Below, in pieces: positions 1 to 5,672 of a stretch of DNA of 5,672 nucleotides (its first letter is position 1; each line of letters begins with the position of its first letter). Both the position numbers and the translations under genes were made by a program. The notes under the pieces were generated by a model, which saw nothing but the letters and a program-made list of their open reading frames with translations, was not told the origin of the DNA and did no database searches. The stretch comes from SAR202 cluster bacterium (GTDB taxonomy: Bacteria; Chloroflexota; Dehalococcoidia; SAR202; GCA-002694895), in the NCBI GenBank assembly GCA_009391605.1, contig VFGQ01000100.1:1-5672 (forward strand), given 5' to 3'.

Positions 1-809
1 TTTTCTCTGTAACTAATACAACCCCAATTTTCCATAGCACCTGCAGCAAAATCAGGTATTGCTATATGATCTAATTTTGGCAACGGGTATTTTATTCCGA
101 AATATGATTCGAAATAATCTAGTAATTTAACAGATGTTTCAAGAGCAAAATCACTAAATTTTTCTTTATTATCTGTTGCCCATACTCTTATCAATACTCC
201 TTGTTTAGTTTTAATTTCTTTTGAAGATATTTTCCCGATAGCAAAGAATAACAGATAAGTAGACATAATTGGAGATTTTGAAAATTCAATTTCCTTTAAA
301 GATTTAGAAATGGCTTTCTCATTTATTACAGGCATATTTGATATTGCATTTAGTTTAGTTGGGATAATTAATTTTAATGAAAAAATTGCTTTGTAATTTG
401 GGTGATCAACACATGGAATTACTTTTCTCGCATCTGTAGGTTCAAATTGTGTACTTAATAGAATTTCTTTTTTATTATTTGAATTATATGAACTGAAATA
501 TAAACCTTTTAAATCGTCGGATACTTTCCCTTTATAATGAATTTTCAAAGTTGCTGAAGTATTATTTGATATTTTATGATTTATTATTAGATTTGAATCG
601 GTAGTATGAAAGTCTGTTAAATTTAATTCTTTATTTTCTATAATTAATTCGCACTTCAGAATTTTTAGTTTTACACTATCTAGAATTATTTCATTTAATT
701 TATTATTGGTATCAAAATGTATATATATCAAACCATCGAAATTATGATTACTCATATCAGGTTTTATTTCAATAAAATACTTTTTTGGAATTATATTAAT
801 TTCTTTCAT
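1..809 (-). CDS. M1-family zinc aminopeptidase, N-terminal part (cut at the left edge)
   Basis: I translated 269 codons from ATG at 809 down to position 3 on the minus strand with no stop; the gene runs off the window. Seen: FEPTDAR at residues 122-128, then PCVDHP (132-137), the MSTYLL segment (182-187), a YPLPKLDHIAIPDF block (241-254) and the exopeptidase signature GAMEN (257-261) followed by WG and YRE. This order is diagnostic of gluzincin M1 aminopeptidases (APN/tricorn-F3/PepN group), which remove N-terminal residues from peptides. The beta-rich N-terminal domain is complete, and the cut falls just before the expected zinc site HExxH-x18-E, so catalysis cannot be verified. Full-length relatives have roughly 800-870 residues, so about two thirds is missing. 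No signal peptide is visible, suggesting a cytoplasmic enzyme. PCVDHP departs from the common C[WF]DEP. It starts 28 bp after the crotonase stop and is probably co-transcribed with it. No Shine-Dalgarno motif is seen. Confidence 0.93.
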   Translation of the reverse strand, partial: MKEINIIPKKYFIEIKPDMSNHNFDGLIYIHFDTNNKLNEIILDSVKLKILKCELIIENKELNLTDFHTTDSNLIINHKISNNTSATLKIHYKGKVSDDLKGLYFSSYNSNNKKEILLSTQFEPTDARKVIPCVDHPNYKAIFSLKLIIPTKLNAISNMPVINEKAISKSLKEIEFSKSPIMSTYLLFFAIGKISSKEIKTKQGVLIRVWATDNKEKFSDFALETSVKLLDYFESYFGIKYPLPKLDHIAIPDFAAGAMENWGCISYRE

Positions 810-837
810 GGCTTAAATTTTTTAACTGAATTATGAA

Positions 838-1599
838 TTAATCCCAGGCGGGGTCTTCTTTATTAGCAAATGCTTTTTTGCCAATATTAAAGTGATTACT
901 ATTCCTTAGTTTGATGACTTCTGAGTATTTCTTCTCAATATCATCAGGATCGTAGTCAGTAGGATATTCATTGTAAATGATTTGTTTTGTTGCGGAAATA
1001 GCAAGAGGTGAGCATTTTAGAATTTCATTAGCAATTTCTCTTGCTCTATTTAATACATCTTTTGCAGGTACTATTTCACTAATTATACCTATGTTTTTAG
1101 CTTCTGTACTTTTTATTAATTTACCAGTTAACAAGAGGCTCAATGCAAGTTTTTGAGGTATAAGTTTTGCAAGTTTAGCTGCTCCTCCTGCTCCTGCAAA
1201 TAATCCAACTTTAGGTTCAGGGAAACCAAAAGTAGATTTATCTGAAGCTATTAATATATCACATGAAAGTGCTATTTCTAATCCACCGCCCAATGCAAAT
1301 CCATTTATTGCAGCAATAATAGGTTTGTAACATATGTAATCTGACGTAATTCCTCCAAATGGTACTTTTGGATCAGAATCTGACCTGATATGTTTTAAAT
1401 CATTACCAGCTGAGAAAGCTTTTTCACCTGAACCGGACAAAATTGCAACTTTTAAATTATCATTTGATTTAAATTGTTCAAATATATGCTTAAGTTCCAT
1501 GCTAGTTTCAGGATTAATTGCATTCATTTTATCAGGACGATTTATATAAATTTCTAATAGTTGTTTATTTATTGATGTTTTTATGTTTTTATAGTTCAT
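838..1599 (-). CDS. Enoyl-CoA hydratase/isomerase (crotonase) family protein, carnitinyl-CoA dehydratase-like
   Basis: A 253-residue protein of normal crotonase length. These cytoplasmic enzymes hydrate, dehydrate or isomerise acyl-CoA thioesters, stabilising an enolate in an oxyanion hole. Seen: the first oxyanion-hole segment AFSAGNDL (residues 61-68), the second in NGFALGGGLEIALSCD (99-114), and both acidic positions of classical hydratases, Glu108 (GGGLE) and Glu128 (FGFPEPKVGL, 124-133), matching Glu144 and Glu164 of rat mitochondrial hydratase. The C-terminal AFANKEDPAW resembles the end of CaiD-type proteins, as does FSAGxDLK. With both glutamates kept, hydratase/dehydratase activity is likelier than hydrolase or simple isomerase; the acyl group is unknown. 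It is divergent from the LLM oxidoreductase across 52 bp and lies 28 bp upstream of the M1 peptidase gene. ATG start at 1599, with AT-rich upstream sequence lacking a Shine-Dalgarno motif. Family assignment is firm; the CaiD-like subgroup is a suggestion. Confidence 0.93.
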   Translation of the reverse strand: MNYKNIKTSINKQLLEIYINRPDKMNAINPETSMELKHIFEQFKSNDNLKVAILSGSGEKAFSAGNDLKHIRSDSDPKVPFGGITSDYICYKPIIAAINGFALGGGLEIALSCDILIASDKSTFGFPEPKVGLFAGAGGAAKLAKLIPQKLALSLLLTGKLIKSTEAKNIGIISEIVPAKDVLNRAREIANEILKCSPLAISATKQIIYNEYPTDYDPDDIEKKYSEVIKLRNSNHFNIGKKAFANKEDPAWD

Positions 1600-1651
1600 A
1601 ATTTAATTTTATAATAGAATTTAATATCTTTACATCACTATATAGAATTTT
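1600..1651. promoter_or_regulatory. Divergent intergenic region, probable promoters for the crotonase and LLM genes
   Basis: These 52 bp are the only spacer between two divergently transcribed genes and so should hold start signals for both, unless promoters lie inside the coding regions. On the plus strand a perfect -10-like TATAAT lies at 1610-1615, 36 bp before the LLM start, and a 5/6 match TAGAAT at 1643-1648. The best -35-like sequence at about 1587-1592 (TTTTAT) is poor. TATATA at 1639-1644 reads the same on both strands and could serve the crotonase gene. In DNA this AT-rich such hexamers arise by chance, so the exact sites are weak. No convincing operator palindrome is seen. That the region carries promoters is inferred from gene orientation. 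Confidence 0.4.
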
Positions 1652-2701
1652 ATGAAAATAGGTATAAATATTTCTGATATAAATTTATCGTTAAATGGAA
1701 ACCCCGACGAAATTATATTACCAGATAAAGTAAGCAGTAGAAGTAAATTATTTGAATTATTAGGATTTGACTTTGTTACTTCTAATGAAACAAAATCAAA
1801 TCCTTTTTTACCATTGTCTATCGCTTCAGAGACTACTAATAAAGTAGATTTGCTGTCGTCAATTGCTCTTGCCTTTGTTAGAAGTCCAATGGATTTAGCA
1901 TATATTGCATGGGATTTACAAAGAATGTCTCAGGGAAGATTCTACATGGGATTAGGGAGCCAAGTCAGAGGTCATGTGGTTAGGAGATTTTCTTCTGAGT
2001 GGCATCCTCCTATTAAAAGAATGAAAGAACTCATTTCATGTATTAATCAGATATGGGAATGTTGGCAAAATGGAAAAGAGTTAAATTTTAATGGAGAATA
2101 TTATAAAATTAATCTTATGATTCCCTTTTTTAATCCTGGGCCAATTAAATTCAATTTTCCAAAAATTTGCTTGGCAGCTGTTAATATTAAAATGGCCTCT
2201 TTGTCAGGAGATATTAGTGATGGTGTGATATTGCATGGATTTAGCACAAAAAAATATATTCAGAAAGTTTTATTGCCCGAAATTATTATTGGTAAAAAAT
2301 ATAATAAATTAAAAAATGATTTTATGATAACAACTGGTGGATTTTTAATTGTTAGTAATGAAGATAAGAAAATTCAGAAAAAAATTGAACAACTAAGATC
2401 TCAGATAGCATTTTATGCCTCAACAAAAAGTTATAGAAAAGTAATGGAAATTCATAATTGGGAAGGCATAGCAGATAAACTGTACAGAATGTCTGTAGAT
2501 GGTAAATGGGAACAAATGCCAAAACTGATTACAGATAATATGTTGGATGAATTTCTTGTTGTTAGTAAGGTGAGAGAATTAAAGAAAAATATAAAAAGAA
2601 AATATAATTATGCTAATTATATGTCTTTACCATTAGATCTTATATATGAAATTGGTTTGGAAGAGACAAAAGTTTTGTTAAAGAATATTAAAGGAAATTA
2701 A
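1652..2701 (+). CDS. LLM-class flavin-dependent oxidoreductase (TIGR03617-like, F420-type)
   Basis: A 349-residue protein of the bacterial luciferase-like monooxygenase (LLM) superfamily: single-domain TIM barrels that use FMNH2 or reduced F420. Seen: the N-terminal strand MKIGIN, then NPFLPLSIASETT (50-62), VDLLSSIALAFVRSPMDLA (65-83), the superfamily hallmark LQRMSQGRFYMGLGSQVRGH (89-108), MIPFFNPGP (156-164), and PKICLAAVN followed by SGDISDGVILHGF (185-197). The GSQV, PFF-PGP and LHGF combination matches, from memory, the TIGR03617 group annotated in mycobacteria as F420-dependent oxidoreductases. Family members usually have HDPFLPL; here it is SNPFLPL, a change near the expected cofactor/substrate pocket. 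Length is normal and no truncation is seen. The substrate is unknown, and choice of F420 over FMN is not provable from sequence. It is the only plus-strand gene here: divergent from the crotonase, with its stop overlapping the stop of gmk. ATG at 1652, without a Shine-Dalgarno motif. Confidence 0.9.
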   Translation: MKIGINISDINLSLNGNPDEIILPDKVSSRSKLFELLGFDFVTSNETKSNPFLPLSIASETTNKVDLLSSIALAFVRSPMDLAYIAWDLQRMSQGRFYMGLGSQVRGHVVRRFSSEWHPPIKRMKELISCINQIWECWQNGKELNFNGEYYKINLMIPFFNPGPIKFNFPKICLAAVNIKMASLSGDISDGVILHGFSTKKYIQKVLLPEIIIGKKYNKLKNDFMITTGGFLIVSNEDKKIQKKIEQLRSQIAFYASTKSYRKVMEIHNWEGIADKLYRMSVDGKWEQMPKLITDNMLDEFLVVSKVRELKKNIKRKYNYANYMSLPLDLIYEIGLEETKVLLKNIKGN

Positions 2702-3258
2702 TTTAAAATAATTTTTTTTATTTGATTGATAGTATTAATTAAATCTCCATCTTTATTGATAATTATGTGATCAAACATATTTTTTTCTTCTATTTCTTTG
2801 ATTGCTATATTAGATCGTTTTGTTATATCTTCCACAGAATCTGTTTTTCTCGATTTTAATCTGTTTAGTAATGTTCTTACATCAGGTGGCATAATAAAAA
2901 TAGTTGTTGCATTTATGAATTTTTGTTTTAATTTTTTAACGCCCTGTATATCAGTTTTAATAATTATTTTCTTTTGATTTTTTAAATTTTGATCAATTTG
3001 ATCTTTAGGGACTCCATAAAAATTTCCATAAACTTCTGACCATTCAATTAATTTATTCTTTTTTATTAAATTTTCAAATTCTTTTTTATTTACAAAAATA
3101 TAGTCTTTATTATTAATTTCATTTACTCTTATTTTTCTTGTTGTAATAGTTACAATGTTTTTTATATTTGAATTAGATTCATTTAAAGTTTTTATTACAG
3201 TATCTTTCCCAACACCAGAAGGCCCTGATATAAGAAATATTGTATTTTTTTTATTCAT
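2698..3258 (-). CDS. gmk: Guanylate kinase
   Basis: A 186-residue cytoplasmic enzyme that phosphorylates GMP (and dGMP) to GDP with ATP, essential for guanine nucleotide supply. Seen: P-loop GPSGVGKDT (residues 12-20), the GMP-binding segment TTRKIR (39-44) followed by DYIFV (52-56), EVYGNFYGVPK (75-85) with the tyrosines and glutamate that contact GMP, the conserved D-x-Q-G as TDIQGVKK (102-109), and the lid region LLNRLKSRKTDS (130-141) with adenine/phosphate-contacting arginines. This order is specific to guanylate kinase, not cytidylate kinase. Oddities: in TTRKIRVNEINNKDY the usual glycines of TTRxPRxGExxGxDY are replaced, and the P-loop Lys is followed by Asp-Thr, a form I recall from other Chloroflexota GMKs. 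Length is slightly below the typical 200 or so. It starts 12 bp after the aroA stop, so is likely the last gene of that operon. ATG at 3258; no Shine-Dalgarno motif. Its TAA overlaps the stop of the convergent LLM gene. Confidence 0.95.
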   Translation of the reverse strand: MNKKNTIFLISGPSGVGKDTVIKTLNESNSNIKNIVTITTRKIRVNEINNKDYIFVNKKEFENLIKKNKLIEWSEVYGNFYGVPKDQIDQNLKNQKKIIIKTDIQGVKKLKQKFINATTIFIMPPDVRTLLNRLKSRKTDSVEDITKRSNIAIKEIEEKNMFDHIIINKDGDLINTINQIKKIILN

Positions 3259-3270
3259 ATCAATATAATA

Positions 3271-4581
3271 TTAAAAATTGTCAATTTGATCCCAGAAATT
3301 AGGATAAGAAATATTGGCAGCTTCGGCATTTGTGATTATAGTTTGACCTTCTGTTAATAATCCCGAAATTCCAAGCATCATTGCAATTCTATGGTCTCCA
3401 TGGCTATTTACTTCTGATCCTTTCAGGTTTGGACTGTTTTTGATTATCATTCCATCTTCTGTTTCTGAAATATCTGCACCTAATTTAAATAATCCTTGAA
3501 CTGTAGCTTTTATTCTGTCAGATTCTTTTACCCTTAGTTCTTGAGCATCTTTAATAACAGTTTCACCTGAAGCAAAACATGCTGCCAGAGAAAGTATTGG
3601 AATTTCATCAATGATTTTTGGAATTATACTTCCCTCAATAGTGATACCTGTAAGGTTGCTGGATTGTACAGTTAAATCTCCTCTTGGTTCACCTAATTCA
3701 GTTTTTTGATTTGATATATCTATTTTAGCTCCCATTTTAGTAAGTACTTCAAGTATTCCTGTTCTAGTAGGATTTAAGCCTATATTGGGTATGAATAATT
3801 CTGCATTTTTATGACAAGCTGCTAAAATTATCCAAAATGCTGCGGAACTAATATCTCCAGGAATCACAACATTTTGTGCTGTGAGTTTTGAATTTTCTAT
3901 CGATATTTTTTTATCAGTAATTTCTATTTCAGCACCCATAGCTTTCATCATCCTTTCTGTATGATCTCTACTTTTTGAAGGTTCTGTAATTGTAGTAATC
4001 CCATCAGCATATGCTCCTGCGATAAGAATGCATGATTTTACTTGAGCACTTGATACAGGGCTTTTATAATTTATACTATTTAAATTAGATCCTTTAATTT
4101 CAAATGGCGCCCTTATTTCATCTTTTGAGAAATTATTTAAGGGTCTTATATTAGCTCCCATTAGTTTTAAGGGGTTAGCTATTCTGTTCATAGGTCTTTT
4201 ACTAAGTGAATCATCACCAATAACCAAAGTATTGAATTTTTGACCTGCCAATAATCCACTTATCAATCTCATGCATGTTCCACTATTACCACAATCTAAT
4301 GGAGATTTTGGTTCTTTGAATCCATTTTTACCATTGCCAATTATTGTGAAAGAGTGAATTGGATGATTATCTTTATAATTGATAGTATGAGTTATCTTTG
4401 TACCTAATGATTTCAGGCATCTTATTACAGATTCCTGGTCATCTCCAACACAGAAATTTTCAACTTCAGCTGTTCCTTCAGCCATTGCATTAAGTATTGC
4501 AGCCCTGTGTGAAATAGATTTGTCTCCGGAAATTCTAATAGTGGAATTAATATTTTGCGGTTTGGATATTATTTTTCTCAA
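3271..4581 (-). CDS. aroA: 3-phosphoshikimate 1-carboxyvinyltransferase (EPSP synthase), TTG start
   Basis: Joins shikimate-3-phosphate and phosphoenolpyruvate to EPSP, the sixth shikimate-pathway step, in the cytoplasm. I take TTG at 4581, giving 436 residues starting MRKIISKPQNINSTIRISGD, the usual EPSP synthase beginning. The open frame extends to another TTG at 4641 (456 residues), but those 20 residues are polar, non-conserved and lie mostly within the upstream gene; no in-frame ATG precedes the first motif. Seen, in 436-residue numbering: GDKSISHR (19-26), LDCGNSGTCMRL (95-106), LSKRPMNR (126-133), SAQVK (178-182), RDHTE (205-209), NPTR (270-273), the catalytic-Asp segment DEIP (325-328), RVKESDR (350-356) and GDHRIAM (395-401). 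All canonical active-site positions I can place are present. GDKS, SAQxK, RxHxE and NxTR together mark the class II type. It begins 4 bp after the TyrA-like stop and ends 12 bp before gmk, so it sits mid-operon and is probably translationally coupled. Confidence 0.95.
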   Translation of the reverse strand: MRKIISKPQNINSTIRISGDKSISHRAAILNAMAEGTAEVENFCVGDDQESVIRCLKSLGTKITHTINYKDNHPIHSFTIIGNGKNGFKEPKSPLDCGNSGTCMRLISGLLAGQKFNTLVIGDDSLSKRPMNRIANPLKLMGANIRPLNNFSKDEIRAPFEIKGSNLNSINYKSPVSSAQVKSCILIAGAYADGITTITEPSKSRDHTERMMKAMGAEIEITDKKISIENSKLTAQNVVIPGDISSAAFWIILAACHKNAELFIPNIGLNPTRTGILEVLTKMGAKIDISNQKTELGEPRGDLTVQSSNLTGITIEGSIIPKIIDEIPILSLAACFASGETVIKDAQELRVKESDRIKATVQGLFKLGADISETEDGMIIKNSPNLKGSEVNSHGDHRIAMMLGISGLLTEGQTIITNAEAANISYPNFWDQIDNF

Positions 4582-4585
4582 TTTA

Positions 4586-5578
4586 TCACTTTGTTTTTTT
4601 GTATCTCCATATATCTTTAGATTTGTCTTTTTCCCGGTCAATATTTTTTTGTACTAAATTTTCGGATACTAAAAATCCAGCCATGGCCTGTCCGGATGAT
4701 AGTATATTTGGAGAGGAATTATTTTCATTGCTGCCAGTTATTCCTAATTCCCATCTCATTCGACTTTCCCACCCATTAATTAGGTAATCTAGCAAATTTT
4801 GATCACCTGCTGAGATTTTATTATTTATTATTGATATTTCACTAAATATTTCTTTCATCCAATGTTTTGATAAGTCAGTAGTAGAATTTAATATTTCAAA
4901 TATATCTTCTGCATCTGTTGTACTTCCTATGGTTAAATTACCAAATTCTTCATTGGCCAAGTTTGACATTTCTGCCCACGAACTTGAAGATTCGATTTTT
5001 TTTATTAATGAAAAAGAAATTAGTTTTGGTATTAAAGTTGTAGCAGCATAGTAGCTGTCAAATTCTTGTGGTTCTATAAAATATGGATTCATTTCTATAT
5101 TTTCTATTATTTGAACAAGTACCTTGTAGTAAGAATCATTAACATTACCTCCCGGCATTAATAAGCATTTTTGATCCTCAAAGATATTTTCAGATTTTGA
5201 ATATTGAATATTTCTATTTGATACCAAAAAAGCTGATACATAACTAATATTATTATTTAAATTTTTATTGGCCCATTCTATTGCTTTAGATTTTGCGGGA
5301 GTAAAATCAACAAGCAGTAATTGTTTTTCATTTTCTTTAGTTAAAATTTGGATGATTTCATTTCTGTATTTGACCATACAGTCTATAAAAATAATGTCAT
5401 GAGATGCTAAGTTCTTTATGTTTTTGTGAATTTTCGTGAAAATTTTAGAATCTTTTAATTTTGAATCTAAGGAATTATCAACTGCCAGTCCATGTATTTC
5501 AAAATCATTATTTTGTTTGACTTTTTTGGCAAATTCTAAAGAAATTTCAGAGTTTATTATAAAAGATATAATAGCCAT
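4586..5578 (-). CDS. TyrA-like (prephenate/arogenate dehydrogenase family) protein with degenerate active site
   Basis: A 330-residue protein whose layout follows TyrA, which oxidatively decarboxylates prephenate or arogenate on the way to tyrosine. Seen: a Rossmann-like first strand (MAIISFII), an acid-ended second strand GLAVD (30-34), ASHDIIFIDCMV (58-69) in place of ADLVIxAVP, LLVDFTPAKSKAIEWA (88-103) matching the VTDxxSTKxxVxxWA block, then the helical domain: PYFIEPQEFDSYYAAT (165-180) for the FxxPxEHDxxxAAxSHLPH block, and SWAEMSNLANEEFGNLT (200-216) for the WxxMxxLAxxGFRDxTR block. Odd: the GxGxxG loop is NSEISLEF, the catalytic HPMAG is replaced by AFLVSNR (116-122), the SHLPH histidines by TTLIPK (180-185), and the GFRDxTR arginines are absent. 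Beyond about residue 283 it adds a polar, lysine-rich tail. Directly upstream of aroA, it belongs to an aromatic amino acid unit; whether it is an active dehydrogenase is doubtful. No frameshift is visible. ATG at 5578. Confidence 0.7.
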   Translation of the reverse strand: MAIISFIINSEISLEFAKKVKQNNDFEIHGLAVDNSLDSKLKDSKIFTKIHKNIKNLASHDIIFIDCMVKYRNEIIQILTKENEKQLLLVDFTPAKSKAIEWANKNLNNNISYVSAFLVSNRNIQYSKSENIFEDQKCLLMPGGNVNDSYYKVLVQIIENIEMNPYFIEPQEFDSYYAATTLIPKLISFSLIKKIESSSSWAEMSNLANEEFGNLTIGSTTDAEDIFEILNSTTDLSKHWMKEIFSEISIINNKISAGDQNLLDYLINGWESRMRWELGITGSNENNSSPNILSSGQAMAGFLVSENLVQKNIDREKDKSKDIWRYKKTK

Positions 5579-5603
5579 ATTTAAGTATTCAGAATGTTAT
5601 AAA

Positions 5604-5672
5604 TTAGTGAGCGCCGCCGCAACCACATCCACCACCACCACCACCACAGCCACCGCCACCACCACCGCAGGC
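5604..5672 (-). CDS. C-terminal end of a protein with a Cys/Gly-rich tail (cut at the right edge)
   Basis: On the minus strand 22 codons run from the window edge to TAA at 5606-5604. They read Ala, Cys, six Gly, Cys, six Gly, Cys, Gly, Cys, Gly, Gly, Ala, His. I prefer this frame because the repeat is regular, ends in a stop 25 bp before the next gene's ATG on the same strand, and most Gly codons are GGT, as suits an AT-rich genome. The other minus frames give runs of Val/Ala or Trp/Arg, which is implausible. The four Cys suggest metal or Fe-S binding. The final CGCG recalls the C-terminal cysteines of A-type Fe-S carriers (IscA/ErpA/HesB), and Gly/Cys-rich tails also occur in FmdB-type zinc-ribbon proteins. 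Neither can be chosen without the upstream sequence. It is probably co-transcribed with the TyrA-like gene. Confidence 0.6.
   Translation of the reverse strand, partial: ACGGGGGGCGGGGGGCGCGGAH

Noticed and set aside
2666..2678. Near-palindrome ACAAAAGTTTTGT near the end of the LLM gene, considered as a terminator stem
   Set aside because: It is inside the coding region, AT-rich, has almost no loop and is not followed by a T run on either strand.
2702..2720. T-rich tract after the LLM stop, considered as an intrinsic terminator
   Set aside because: No GC-containing hairpin precedes the T run, and the tract encodes the C-terminal lysine/isoleucine codons of gmk on the other strand.
2698..3258. 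Cytidylate kinase as the identity of the gene after aroA
   Set aside because: The expected cytidylate kinase start (DGPAGSGKS-like) and CMP-binding motifs are absent, whereas the guanylate kinase motif order is complete.
4599..4787. A 62-codon open frame on the plus strand
   Set aside because: It lies wholly antisense to the end of the TyrA-like gene and the upstream part of the aroA frame, has no recognisable domain and no ribosome binding site, and is best explained as a chance frame.
5579..5603. Small inverted repeat ATTC-A-GAAT in the spacer before the TyrA-like gene, considered as an operator
   Set aside because: Four-base arms in AT-rich DNA are expected by chance, and the spacer is more likely just an intra-operon gap.
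5608..5672. Plus-strand reading of the right end as a histidine-rich or proline-rich repeat
   Set aside because: The minus-strand Cys/Gly frame ends in a stop just before the next same-strand gene and has Gly codon use suited to the genome; the plus-strand readings lack a start and conflict with the operon direction.

Overview
This is an AT-rich window (roughly 30% GC by eye) of compactly packed bacterial protein genes. There are no RNA genes, insertion sequences, CRISPR arrays or long non-coding stretches. Lineage is inferred from protein style only. A full-length LLM-class (F420/FMN-type) monooxygenase of the mycobacterial TIGR03617-like type, a CaiD-like crotonase, a GMK P-loop of the form GPSGVGKD, and AT-rich streamlined spacing together suggest a low-GC marine bacterium, plausibly of the Chloroflexota (SAR202/Dehalococcoidia-like). 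No rRNA or other taxonomic marker is present, so this stays tentative.

Right half, minus strand, read right to left. First comes the C-terminal end of a protein with a striking Cys/Gly-rich tail (5604-5672, cut by the window edge). It is followed by a TyrA-like (prephenate/arogenate dehydrogenase family) protein (4586-5578), then aroA for EPSP synthase (3271-4581, TTG start), then gmk for guanylate kinase (2698-3258). The gaps are 25, 4 and 12 bp, so these look co-transcribed. The core is an aromatic amino acid module (aroA plus a TyrA homologue) with a nucleotide kinase attached. The TyrA-like protein has lost the nucleotide-binding glycine motif and the usual active-site His and Arg positions, which makes it the most unusual gene here.

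Left half. A single plus-strand gene for an LLM-class flavin-dependent oxidoreductase (1652-2701) converges on gmk, and their stop codons overlap in one TTAA. On its other side it diverges, across a 52-bp intergenic region, from a minus-strand pair: an enoyl-CoA hydratase/carnitinyl-CoA dehydratase-like crotonase (838-1599), then after 28 bp the N-terminal third of an M1-family aminopeptidase (1-809, cut by the left edge just after its GAMEN motif). The oxidoreductase and crotonase, sharing one intergenic region, would suit oxidative degradation of organic acids or related compounds, but the substrate cannot be read from sequence.

None of the six visible start codons is preceded by a convincing Shine-Dalgarno motif.
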